DNA from: Bacillus_BD oryzisoli
Lineage (GTDB): Bacteria > Bacillota > Bacilli > Bacillales > Cytobacillaceae
DNA: 64,000 bases
Assembly: GCF_036670025.1 (NCBI RefSeq)
Contig: NZ_CP137640.1
Coordinates: 4,374,001 to 4,438,000, forward strand
Direction of reading: 5' to 3'
Below the pieces are notes generated by a model, which had not been told where the DNA came from, searched no databases, and saw only the letters and a program-made list of their open reading frames with translations. The position numbers and the translations under genes are program-made. This document shows, one piece after another, positions 52,561 to 60,871 of this stretch. The stretch's first letter is position 1; every line of letters starts with the position of its first letter.

Positions 52561-53339
52561 TTTGACTTTCCTGTTTCATTATCCGCTTTTAAATTAGTCC
52601 AAAACAGCAGACGCTTTTTTAATTTTTCAAATAATAACAAGGCAATTAAAATGACAGCACAGTTAAAAATCATCCCTGCAATCACGTAATCATAATAGGC
52701 AAAATCGGTGTAATACTGTATGAAATAGCCCATTCCTGATTCAGCACCAAACATTTCAGCCATCGTTAGGATTAAGAAAGAAAGGGTTAATGCCTGCCCG
52801 GCACCACTAAGAATATAAGGGGACGCAGCTGGGACAATGACTTTCGTTAAAAAGTCACTCCCTTTCAAACCCAGCGTCTTCGCATTATCTAAATATTGTT
52901 TATCAATAATGAGAACCCCTTGAAGGGTTCCCAAAAATATCGGCCAAAAGGTTCCAATAAAGATTAAAAAAATCGAAGCTGATTCAAACGTTGGCAGTAC
53001 AGCGATCGCATACGGGACAAATAAGGTTGGGGGCAGTGGACTTAACAAATGAACATAAGGCATTAAAATTTGGCGAATGCGAGTTAATAAGCCAAAAAAT
53101 ACTCCCCCTCCAATCCCTAATATGATTGATCCTAAATAAGCGGGAAACAGCAACTTAAGGGAACTCATTAACCCCGCAAATAATTCATTTCCTGCTGTAT
53201 AAAATACGCTAAACACTTCATTTAATTTTGGAAAAATCACCGGGTTTAAACCGCCAAATCTAGTTAACATATCCCATGCCACAATGGCGGCTGCTCCAAT
53301 AAAAATGGTAATTCCATATTGTTTGAACAAGTTTTTCAT
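52557..53339 (-). CDS. ABC transporter permease, SsuC/TauC-like
   Basis: A 260-residue permease with six helices and EAA loop (DNAKTLGLKGSDFLTKVIVPAASPYI). It pairs with the lipoprotein and ATPase upstream. It would import a sulfonate-like or thioether substrate for the two monooxygenases. RBS GGAGG. Confidence 0.88.
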   Translation of the reverse strand: MKNLFKQYGITIFIGAAAIVAWDMLTRFGGLNPVIFPKLNEVFSVFYTAGNELFAGLMSSLKLLFPAYLGSIILGIGGGVFFGLLTRIRQILMPYVHLLSPLPPTLFVPYAIAVLPTFESASIFLIFIGTFWPIFLGTLQGVLIIDKQYLDNAKTLGLKGSDFLTKVIVPAASPYILSGAGQALTLSFLILTMAEMFGAESGMGYFIQYYTDFAYYDYVIAGMIFNCAVILIALLLFEKLKKRLLFWTNLKADNETGKSK

Positions 53340-53389
53340 CTGTTATGATCCTCCCGCCTGTCAATTGTTCTATATGATAACCTAGATGA

Positions 53390-54487
53390 TTACAGATTTT
53401 GTTTAGTAAAACGTTCTAATAACTCTTGATAATAATCCTGATCCTCTGGATATTCTTTAATTAATTCATTTAATGCCCGTTCATAGAGATCTAGATTTAT
53501 ATATTTATTAATATCAATCTCTTCTGCGTTTTCAATATAGCCAATCTCCTGCATTTGCTCCCACATTTTTTTCACTTCTTTACTGTTTGGATCTGGTGAA
53601 TAATGAGAATGCTCCTCGTTCACAATCGAATCGACGGTTTCATCATCCAATTTCAAATGAGTTTTTGCTGCTTCTACCGCTGTTTCCGGATGTTCATTTC
53701 GCACACGTTCTGCCCGAATTAGCGCCTTTAAAAAGCGTTTATAAGCTTCTCCGTTATCCTCTGATAATAATTCTTGCCTAGTCACAACTCGGCAGCAGAC
53801 ATGAGTTGGATTTAAATCATTACTCCAGCCAATAACCGCTAAATTTTGTTCTTTTGCTTTCAAGTAGGTTGATCCTGCTGAAACGGCCACATCGACTTTT
53901 CCACTTGCAACAGCCTGTAATAAATCGCCGCCCGTTTTAAATTCGATAATTTCAAGATCCTTTTTCCAATCAATTCCGGCATCTGCAAGAGCGGAACGGA
54001 ACACGATATCAGAGGTAAACATCCGAATCGTACCTACTTTTTTTCCTTTGTAATCTTCCAATGATTTATACTGTTCTTTATTTTCTTCTTTAACAAGAAT
54101 CGGGTGCCCTCCTTCTAGATGGCCTCCAATGATGGAAAAATTGGACCCGCCTGATATAAAGGTTAAAGGAGCTGCTGTTCCAAAGGTCATACCTAAATCA
54201 ATTTTCCCTGCTTCCAAAGCATTAAGTCCATCTGCTGATGAGGCAAAGCCTACACCTTCCACCTTTAGATTTTCATCTTCAAAGAAGCCTTCATGATCAG
54301 CTACGTCAAATAAAGCCGCCCCGCTTCCCTGTCCATATCCGATTTTTAATTCATATGTTTTCTCTTCTTTTGATTCATTTGAATTGGTCTTTTCTGCACT
54401 TTGACCTGTTCCGCAGCCCGCTAGAGCAACAGCTGCTGTTAACGCGATGAGAGCAGACTTTACATTATTTTTTACCAATCGTTTCAT
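53390..54487 (-). CDS. ABC transporter substrate-binding lipoprotein, SsuA/NMT1-like
   Basis: A 365-residue protein with signal and lipobox VALAGCG. The mature part opens YELKIGYGQGSGAALFDVADHEGFF, an SsuA/NrtA/THI5-type fold. The frame begins at 54532, but MKRLVKNNV at 54487 follows CGGAGG. Longer at the C-terminus than SsuA by a charged helical tail. Substrate unknown, inferred sulfur compound from neighbours. Confidence 0.88.
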   Translation of the reverse strand: MKRLVKNNVKSALIALTAAVALAGCGTGQSAEKTNSNESKEEKTYELKIGYGQGSGAALFDVADHEGFFEDENLKVEGVGFASSADGLNALEAGKIDLGMTFGTAAPLTFISGGSNFSIIGGHLEGGHPILVKEENKEQYKSLEDYKGKKVGTIRMFTSDIVFRSALADAGIDWKKDLEIIEFKTGGDLLQAVASGKVDVAVSAGSTYLKAKEQNLAVIGWSNDLNPTHVCCRVVTRQELLSEDNGEAYKRFLKALIRAERVRNEHPETAVEAAKTHLKLDDETVDSIVNEEHSHYSPDPNSKEVKKMWEQMQEIGYIENAEEIDINKYINLDLYERALNELIKEYPEDQDYYQELLERFTKQNL

Positions 54488-54515
54488 GTTGTTTTCCTCC
54501 GATTCCACTTTTAGG

Positions 54516-55379
54516 TTAAATTTTATCTCCATTTGAACCTACAAATTGTTGATCTTCCAAATTATCCAGCAAGCCCTGATTCATGATGGACAAAATATGC
54601 TCTCTAAATCTCGTAAATTCACTGCTGCTAAATAGTTTTTTACGATTTCTCGGTTTAGTAAAGGGAACATCCACACTGGTAGTGACAGCTCCTTGTGATC
54701 CTGTTGAAAACATCACAATCCGATCAGCTAAATAAATGGCCTCATCGGCATCGTGTGTCACAAACACAATCGTCCGGTTTTGATCTTGGCTAATTTGAAG
54801 AATTAAATCCTGTAAGTGAATCCGTGTCAGTGGATCTAAAGCGCCAAATGGTTCATCCATTAGCATCAAATCTGAACCAAACGCTAAAGCTCTGGCAATC
54901 GCAGCACGTTGTTTCATTCCACCTGACATTTCACCAGGATATTTTTTGACAGCGTGACCTAACTGCACAAGACCTAGATAATCTGCGGCAAGAAGCTGTA
55001 ATTCTTTTTTTGTTTTTTTTCCTTTTAATTTTTGCTTTAATGCGAGAACGATATTCTCTTCAGCAGATAACCAAGGAAATAATGAATAATCTTGAAAAAC
55101 TACCCCGCAATCTGGAATCAAATCTGCTGAGGATACCCCATTCACTAATATTTCTCCATCGTTTGGCTGTTCCAAGCCTGCCATTAGTCGAAGAAAAGTA
55201 CTTTTCCCACAGCCACTCGGCCCCATTAGAACCAGTAATTCCCCTTCTTTTACGTCAATGTCAATATGGTTTAAAATATTTACACCCTGATAACCAAAGG
55301 AGATCGATTTTGCTTGAACTTTGATTTTCTCCAAGTCCGATTGTTCTACTGGCTTCCTTACTGCTGTTACTTGATTCAT
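54516..55379 (-). CDS. ABC transporter ATP-binding protein, SsuB/TauB-like
   Basis: A 287-residue ATPase: Walker A GPSGCGKST, signature EMSGGMKQRAAIARAL, Walker B LMLMDEPFGALD, H-loop VTHDADEA. It forms the importer with the neighbouring permease and lipoprotein. RBS AGGTGGGG. Confidence 0.9.
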   Translation of the reverse strand: MNQVTAVRKPVEQSDLEKIKVQAKSISFGYQGVNILNHIDIDVKEGELLVLMGPSGCGKSTFLRLMAGLEQPNDGEILVNGVSSADLIPDCGVVFQDYSLFPWLSAEENIVLALKQKLKGKKTKKELQLLAADYLGLVQLGHAVKKYPGEMSGGMKQRAAIARALAFGSDLMLMDEPFGALDPLTRIHLQDLILQISQDQNRTIVFVTHDADEAIYLADRIVMFSTGSQGAVTTSVDVPFTKPRNRKKLFSSSEFTRFREHILSIMNQGLLDNLEDQQFVGSNGDKI

Positions 55380-55406
55380 CTTTTCCCCACCTTTTCCTTT
55401 TCCTCA

Positions 55407-56555
55407 TTATTCGTATAAGGTTCTATAGCCTAAATCTTGTATGACTGTATCAACTGGACCATGTAAGGTCATCGTACGCATATTTCTCCAAAACCGATCA
55501 AACCCATAATGGCTGGAAGTTGCCCGGCTTCCCATTACTTCAAAAATCCGTGAGGTTATGTTTAAACCAGCTTGGGTTGTAAATACTTTTGCAGTGAATA
55601 CCGCTTGCTCTAATTCATTTCTTTCATCTGCCGTAATTTGTTCGCCTTTATCCCATACTCTTTGAAAAAGTACATCTGTTTTATCAACCAGCAGTCTGGC
55701 CGCTTCGATTTGAACATACATTTCTCCATAATGTCGTTGAATACTTGGATCCTCAATGGCTGATTCAAACCCTGGTGTTCGTGGTCCTGTTTGTGTAATC
55801 GTGTATTTCCTCGCTTCTTCGAATGCGCCTTCCATAATACCAAGAAACAGATGATTGAGAATAAAATGAGCTATCTTGATACGTAATTTTGCAAATTCAT
55901 CAGCATCGAAACGATTTCGTAATACTTCTTTTTCATTGACCCTTACATTTGTAAATGTTACGGTTCCGCTATCTGTTTGTCTTTGGCCGAAATTGTCCCA
56001 GTCATCGTTTACATTCACGCCTGGGCGATTAGTAGGGATCACTGCAATAAATAATTCCTCTCCTTCTTCAGAAAGAGCTGAAACAATTAGATAATCTGAA
56101 TCTACACTTCCTGTACAAAACGTCTTTACACCATTTAAGATAAAATGATCTTGTTGTTTTTGGGCATGAAGTTTTATATCTGTTATATTGAACGCATTAC
56201 CCCAAAATAAATTTCTCTTTGCTGTTTCGCGATAATAGTATTCTTGCTGTTTTGTATTTCCCCATAAATGGGAGGTAATAAGGTTTACGAAATGATATCC
56301 ATATACATGAGCTAATGAACTGTCGTATTTTGCGAAAATTCTTACTATATTAACTACATCTGTCCATGTTCCACCCAAACCACCATATTCTTTAGGAATT
56401 AATACCTTCAGCAGTCCGCTGTTTCGAATTAAATCACGTTCTGCCTTCGGCGTACCTCCGATTAAATCTCTTTTTGCTGCATTTTCATTAAATTTTTGAG
56501 CAAGCTCCTCTGCTTTCTGAATATAAGTGTTTTCTAAAGCAGTAAACGTTGTCAC
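55407..56555 (-). CDS. Acyl-CoA-dehydrogenase-like flavin monooxygenase (DszC/SfnB-like)
   Basis: A 382-residue protein of the acyl-CoA dehydrogenase fold, monooxygenase branch: SGLLKVLIPKEYGGLGG, LFWGNAFN, NGVKTFCTGSVDSDYLIVSA, SHYGFDRFWRNMRTMTLHGP. Members use FMNH2 and O2 to oxidise dibenzothiophene (DszC) or related sulfur compounds (SfnB/C). Start is GTG at 56555 after GGGAGGAG. First gene of an operon ending in a DszA-like enzyme, the order expected for stepwise C-S cleavage. Confidence 0.9.
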   Translation of the reverse strand: MTTFTALENTYIQKAEELAQKFNENAAKRDLIGGTPKAERDLIRNSGLLKVLIPKEYGGLGGTWTDVVNIVRIFAKYDSSLAHVYGYHFVNLITSHLWGNTKQQEYYYRETAKRNLFWGNAFNITDIKLHAQKQQDHFILNGVKTFCTGSVDSDYLIVSALSEEGEELFIAVIPTNRPGVNVNDDWDNFGQRQTDSGTVTFTNVRVNEKEVLRNRFDADEFAKLRIKIAHFILNHLFLGIMEGAFEEARKYTITQTGPRTPGFESAIEDPSIQRHYGEMYVQIEAARLLVDKTDVLFQRVWDKGEQITADERNELEQAVFTAKVFTTQAGLNITSRIFEVMGSRATSSHYGFDRFWRNMRTMTLHGPVDTVIQDLGYRTLYE

Positions 56556-56736
56556 GCCACCCTCTCCTCCCGTTAAATTAAATAATTATTTATCTATACT
56601 TACTTTTCAATTGCCATTAAACTTTAGTAAACAGGTATGATTAATCATGTATTGATTATAGGGTCATCCTAATTATTTGTAAAATTGAAAAAAATGAATA
56701 ATCTTTTCGATAAAAATGAAATAACAAATTATTTAA

Positions 56737-56766
56737 TTAACACTTGACTGATAGGTTTAATATAAT
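56737..56766 (+). promoter_or_regulatory. Sigma-A promoter of leader B
   Basis: TTAACA, 18-bp spacer, TATAAT, about 35 bases before the hairpin at 56801. The rest of the 56556-56892 region also has the dyad ATGATTAATCAT at 56637-56648, on the side of the minus-strand monooxygenase operon. Confidence 0.65.
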
Positions 56767-56800
56767 TTAAGATACAAGTAATGAAAAAGAATAGGTAATT

Positions 56801-56821
56801 GCCGACTGGACCACTAGAGGC
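56801..56821 (+). promoter_or_regulatory. Leader element B: candidate sulfur-responsive RNA hairpin
   Basis: GCC-GA-CTGG-ACCA-CTAG-A-GGC. Same layout as leader A, with 18 of 22 bases equal including the base before it. Its 3' half (CTAGAGGC) is also the base of the terminator stem that follows. Confidence 0.6.
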
Positions 56822-56870
56822 TTCCAAATCAGAAAGAGACATCATTCTGATTTGGAAGCCTCTATTTTTA
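56816..56870 (+). terminator. Strong leader terminator (attenuator)
   Basis: Perfect 19-bp stem starting AGAGGCTTCC and ending GGAAGCCTCT, 10-nt loop, then ATTTTTATTT. It lies before, not after, a gene, so it fits attenuation of the downstream frames. Confidence 0.8.
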
Positions 56871-56892
56871 TTTCAAACATTGGAGGTGTATT

Positions 56893-57234
56893 ATGGCTAC
56901 TCAAGGTTATTTTATTTCTAGAAACAATGATCATGATCAGTTATCTTTCCATAGAAATGAGTATCTTAATTTACCTGATTTACAATTTTTTCTTTGGTGT
57001 CAGGACCGTTATCGTGTAAATAGGGGAGTGTATAATACGATTGATTGTTGGTTTTATACAAATGGAATTGTTTCAATTACAAACCGTCGTATTTATATCA
57101 TAGCTTTTTTGGATTTTGTATTGGATTCAGGAGAACAGGATAACCATTACAAATATATACGTTTTGGAAATGGGGGACTTACGGTAAAACTTCATCAATT
57201 TACGAAAAGTATAGAAAAAAGGAACATCTATTAG
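56893..57234 (+). pseudogene. Probable fragment of a luciferase-like flavin monooxygenase
   Basis: An open frame of 113 codons after GGAGG, but the product is unlike a folded protein. The part FFLWCQDRYRVNRGVYNTIDCWFY-TNGIVSITNR faintly follows the N-terminal region of SsuD-like monooxygenases (around VDPWLVAQ in the family), and after residue about 75 the match is lost. The family is about 350 residues. With a broken SsuE-type reductase next, a decayed two-component monooxygenase is likely, but the resemblance is weak. It could instead be an unknown small gene. Confidence 0.4.
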
Positions 57235-57298
57235 GATGCTTAAAGATTTATTTCACATATACACCCAATTAAGAAGAATAGAAAAGGAGACAGATAAT

Positions 57299-57873
57299 AT
57301 GGCAAATATTGTTATTGTTTCATGGAGTTCCTCCCAACCTCAGCTATTGCTTTCTATTTGGAAAAGATTCTTACAAATCGAGGACATCAAGTAAAAAATA
57401 TTAATGTCCGTGAATTCCCACCAAAGCGGAGCTATTACGCAAGCATTAACAATAATTGAACAGTCACAAGGAGTGATTGTTGTCAGTCCGGATGATAAAG
57501 CAAGCTTTACAGGTGTGTTGAAAACATTTTTTGATTTAATTCCAGAGAAAGGTTTGACTAATAAGATTATTCTTCCCATTGTTAACGGAGGTTCCATTGC
57601 TCTTCTGTTAACCTTAGAGCAATCTTTTAACCCCTTATTTTCCGTTTTAAATAGTCATGAAATAGTAATGGTGTCTATCTCATTGATTCTCAATTTACGT
57701 ATAAGGATAAAGATCTAACTTTTATTGAGGTAGAAAAAGAACACAGAATAAAAATTGCCATTGAGTTTCTGTTAAATAAATTTAAGGAAAAACACCATCC
57801 ATATCATATAATGCTCACACAAAAAATCACTATTCTTTTTGTCATTTTGACACAAAGAATAGTGATTTCGTAA
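57299..57873 (+). pseudogene. Decayed SsuE-type NADPH-dependent FMN reductase
   Basis: Read across frames it gives MANIVIVS, SAIAFYLEKILTNRGHQVK (with shifts), NVREFPPKA, ITQALTIIEQSQGVIVVSP, KASFTGVLKTFFDLIPEKGL, KIILPIVNGGS and a C-terminal helix. This is the flavodoxin-like SsuE family that supplies FMNH2. Frame breaks lie near 57325, 57425 and 57670, and no normal stop remains before the downstream terminator. RBS AAAGGAG is intact. So the island's visible local reductase gene is dead. Confidence 0.82.
57824..57868 (-). terminator. Terminator after tauE
   Basis: AAATCACTATTCTTT pairs with AAAGAATAGTGATTT; on the minus strand it is followed by TTTTTT, 15 bases past the tauE stop. Confidence 0.8.
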
Positions 57874-57882
57874 AATTATTTT

Positions 57883-58791
57883 TTAATCGGCAACATTTCC
57901 AGTCCTTTTTTGTTTCACGAAAATAGAGGATTTCTTTTTCGATAGTTTATTAACTGTAAAAAGGATTGCTGTGGCCCATCCGACGAATATAATTGTGTAT
58001 AAATATGGATAAACGGAAGTATGATCAATCCATGTAGTAAATAGAGTTCTAGAGTTGACAAAAATAATAAATCCACCGACTAGAACACCCATTAACTGCG
58101 GATGAACCTTTTGAACTAACCATGCGGCAATTGGTGCGGCAATTACTCCCCCAATGATTAACGCAGTTACCCAGAACCAATTTACTTGTGTCCAGCCCAG
58201 CGAAATAAAGAAACCTAATGAAGCTGATACAGCAATGGCAAATTCACTTGTGTCAACTGTTCCGACTACTTTTCTTGCACTCATGTCATTTTTACTTAAA
58301 AGGACAGGTGTAGCAATCGGACCCCATCCACCGCCACCGGTCGCGTCCATAAAACCAGCAATAAAACCAAGCGGAATGGCTTGCTTTCTCGTAAGAGTTG
58401 ATTTGCCATTACCTACTGACGGACGATAGTTAAATAGAAAACGAAATAAAACATACATCCCTAATATCAAGAGAAAGATAGAGACATATGGTTTTGCCAA
58501 TTCCCCAGGGATATTACTCAAAAAAGTAGCCCCTAAAAATGCTCCAATCGATCCAGGAATAATTAACTTATAAACAACTGATTTATCAACATTTCCAAAT
58601 TTTATATGAGAAACACCTGAGGCTGCTGTAGTCACCACTTCTGATAAATGGACAGAAGCTGAAGCAACTGCTGGTGCGATACTAAATGCTAACAATAAAG
58701 ATGACGATGTTACACCATAGGCCATGCCTAAAGCACCGTCGATCAACTGGGCTAAAAAGCCAATAAATGCAAAAACGATTAACTTTTTCAT
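57883..58791 (-). CDS. TauE/SafE-family sulfite or organosulfonate exporter
   Basis: A 302-residue membrane protein with about eight helices: IGFLAQLIDGALGMAYGVTSSSLLL, SEVVTTAASGVSHI and the second repeat GFIAGFMDATGGGGWGPIATPVLL. This family exports sulfite or sulfonates, or imports sulfate, so it likely handles sulfite from the monooxygenases. RBS GGAGG. The leader carries a structured hairpin (58838-58858). Confidence 0.9.
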   Translation of the reverse strand: MKKLIVFAFIGFLAQLIDGALGMAYGVTSSSLLLAFSIAPAVASASVHLSEVVTTAASGVSHIKFGNVDKSVVYKLIIPGSIGAFLGATFLSNIPGELAKPYVSIFLLILGMYVLFRFLFNYRPSVGNGKSTLTRKQAIPLGFIAGFMDATGGGGWGPIATPVLLSKNDMSARKVVGTVDTSEFAIAVSASLGFFISLGWTQVNWFWVTALIIGGVIAAPIAAWLVQKVHPQLMGVLVGGFIIFVNSRTLFTTWIDHTSVYPYLYTIIFVGWATAILFTVNKLSKKKSSIFVKQKRTGNVAD

Positions 58792-58837
58792 TGTTATCCT
58801 CCTAATTTATCTCCTGATACCCTTTTTTATCTTGAGG

Positions 58838-58858
58838 ACCTTCGGTTGACCGATCGGC
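58838..58858 (-). promoter_or_regulatory. Leader element C: candidate sulfur-responsive RNA hairpin
   Basis: On the minus strand GCC-GA-TCGG-TCAA-CCGA-A-GGT. Stem bases differ from elements A and B but keep pairing. TCCTC just after it can pair with GAGGA of the tauE ribosome binding site. An outer stem ATACCC/GGGTAT may close it. Confidence 0.6.
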
Positions 58859-58899
58859 AGTGTAATTGGGTATTTTCTGATATTTCTTATATAATTAAC

Positions 58900-58929
58900 A
58901 TTTTAATCTAAACTATTCCGACTTGTCAA
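58900..58929 (-). promoter_or_regulatory. Sigma-A promoter of tauE
   Basis: TTGACA, 18-bp spacer, TAAAAT on the minus strand. It shares the 14-nt pattern TTGACA-NN-TCGGAA with the LysR-gene promoter. Confidence 0.65.
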
Positions 58930-59087
58930 CTGAGTTTTATGAGCTTTTTAATAAATAGGGTTTCTTTACTACTAATACCTTACACAGGTTGCAATCATCT
59001 AGCTCATATACCTATATCAAATTATGTGTTTGCTTTTCATTATGTGATTTATATTGGTTGAGAAACTTCATTTTTCTTGGGAACACA

Positions 59088-59119
59088 AAAAAGAGACAGG
59101 ATGCAATCCTGTCTCTTTC
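59088..59119 (-). terminator. Terminator after cysI
   Basis: AAAGAGACAGGAT pairs with ATCCTGTCTCTTT over GCA; on the minus strand a T-run follows. Confidence 0.85.
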
Positions 59120-59128
59120 CTATATAAA

Positions 59129-60844
59129 TTAATCATGGAAATTAGTGCCGTCTGTTGTTGCTTTAATAATACCAGCACGGATGACATAGTCACCAAAGTG
59201 CTCGCCTTCCAAACGTTCTTTTGCGTAACGCGGAAGAAGTTCACGAAGTTCACGTAAGATCTCTTCTTCACCGATGTTTTCACGATACATTTTGCTTAGT
59301 CGGCTGCCATCATGGGCTGCACCAAGATACATATTATATTTACCAACAGCTTTACCGATAAAGGCAATTTCGCCTAGAGCCGGACGGGCACATCCGTTTG
59401 GACATCCAGTCATACGAATATTAATTTCTTTGTCTTGAAGTCCGCTTTCGTCGATAATTTCCTCAATCTGATCAAGTAGAGATGGTAGATAACGTTCTGC
59501 TTCAGCCATGGCCAAGCCGCATGTAGGAAGGGCTACACAGGCAATAGAGCTGCGGCGCAGAGCTGAATAGTGTTTACCGTCTGTCAATCCGTATTGCTCA
59601 ACGAGTTCAGTAATCTTTTTCTTTTTCTGGCTTGATACATTGGCGATAATTACATTTTGATTTCCTGTTAAATGAAAATCACCTGTATGGATTTTCGCAA
59701 TTTCACGTAAGCCCGTTTTCAATTTATAGTCATCATAATCTGCTACACGTCCACCTTGGATAAATAGGGTTAAATTCCATTTGCCACCTACACCCTTTAC
59801 CCATCCGTAACGGTCCCCATTATGATCAAATTGGAATGCTCTTGCCTCCTCTAAACTCCAGCCAAGGCGGTTTTCCAATTCTTCCTTGACATTTTCAAGT
59901 CCAAGGCGGTCAACTGTATATTTAAAACGAGCATTCTTACGAACAGAACGGTTACCATAATCACGTTGAATGGTAATCACTTTTTCTGCTAGATCTTGAA
60001 TCTTGTCTGGTGTACAGAAACCAATGACTTTCGCAAGCTGTGGATATGTTGCTTTATCGCCGTGTGACATTCCCATACCGCCGCCGATTGCTACGTTAAA
60101 ACCAACAAGCTTATCATCTTCAATAATCGCAATAAGACCTAAATCTTGAGAGAAAACATCAATATCATTTGTCGGTGGAACTGCGATACCAATCTTAAAT
60201 TTACGAGGCAGATAAGTTGGTCCGTACATAGGTTCAACTTCTGCATCCGGAGTTCCAGCAACTTTCTCTTCATCAAGCCATACTTCATAGTAAGCTCTTG
60301 TCCGCGGTAATAAATAATCGCTCAATTGCTTTGACCACTCATACACTTCTGCATGATGCTCAGATTGATATGGATTTGCTGCACACATTACGTTACGGTT
60401 TACATCACCACATGCTGCAATGGTATCCATAAGAGCTGCATTGATTCCCTGAATGGTACTCTTCATATTCCATTTTAGGATCCCATGCAATTGGAAGGTC
60501 ATTCTAGTTGTCAGTTTTAAAGTACCGTTTCCATACTTGTCTGCAAGATCATCCATAACAAGCCATTGTTCAGGTGATGCGACGCCCCCTGGTAAGCGGA
60601 CACGTAGCATGAACTGATAGGCAGGCTCCAGCTTTTGTTTTTGACGCTCATTACGAAGATCACGGTCATCCTGCAAGTAGCTGCCGTGGTGCTTCATCAA
60701 ACGGTTGTCATCGTCGGGAATTCCAGCGCTCAGGCGGTCGAGCATTACTTCCTTCAGTGTTCCGCGTAAATAATTACTTTTTACTTTTATCTCCTCAACA
60801 TCACTTGGTGATCCTTCAGGCGCTGTTAAAATTGTTTTCACCAT
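59129..60844 (-). CDS. cysI: Sulfite reductase (NADPH) hemoprotein beta subunit
   Basis: A 571-residue siroheme/[4Fe-4S] enzyme reducing sulfite to sulfide. The four cluster cysteines are visible as CVALPTCG and CPNGCARPALGEI. Siroheme-binding basic residues lie in LRVRLPGG-type (MLRVRLPGGVASPEQW) and RMTFQLHG segments. Length equals Bacillus CysI. It lies 27 bases after cysJ. RBS GAAAGGAG. Confidence 0.95.
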   Translation of the reverse strand: MVKTILTAPEGSPSDVEEIKVKSNYLRGTLKEVMLDRLSAGIPDDDNRLMKHHGSYLQDDRDLRNERQKQKLEPAYQFMLRVRLPGGVASPEQWLVMDDLADKYGNGTLKLTTRMTFQLHGILKWNMKSTIQGINAALMDTIAACGDVNRNVMCAANPYQSEHHAEVYEWSKQLSDYLLPRTRAYYEVWLDEEKVAGTPDAEVEPMYGPTYLPRKFKIGIAVPPTNDIDVFSQDLGLIAIIEDDKLVGFNVAIGGGMGMSHGDKATYPQLAKVIGFCTPDKIQDLAEKVITIQRDYGNRSVRKNARFKYTVDRLGLENVKEELENRLGWSLEEARAFQFDHNGDRYGWVKGVGGKWNLTLFIQGGRVADYDDYKLKTGLREIAKIHTGDFHLTGNQNVIIANVSSQKKKKITELVEQYGLTDGKHYSALRRSSIACVALPTCGLAMAEAERYLPSLLDQIEEIIDESGLQDKEINIRMTGCPNGCARPALGEIAFIGKAVGKYNMYLGAAHDGSRLSKMYRENIGEEEILRELRELLPRYAKERLEGEHFGDYVIRAGIIKATTDGTNFHD

Positions 60845-60871
60845 GTTGAAAACACTCCTTTCAATCCAAAA

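Noticed and set aside
56801..56870. SAM-I (S-box), T-box, preQ1 or guanidine riboswitch
   Set aside because: None of the conserved blocks of these classes is present, only the short hairpin and a terminator.
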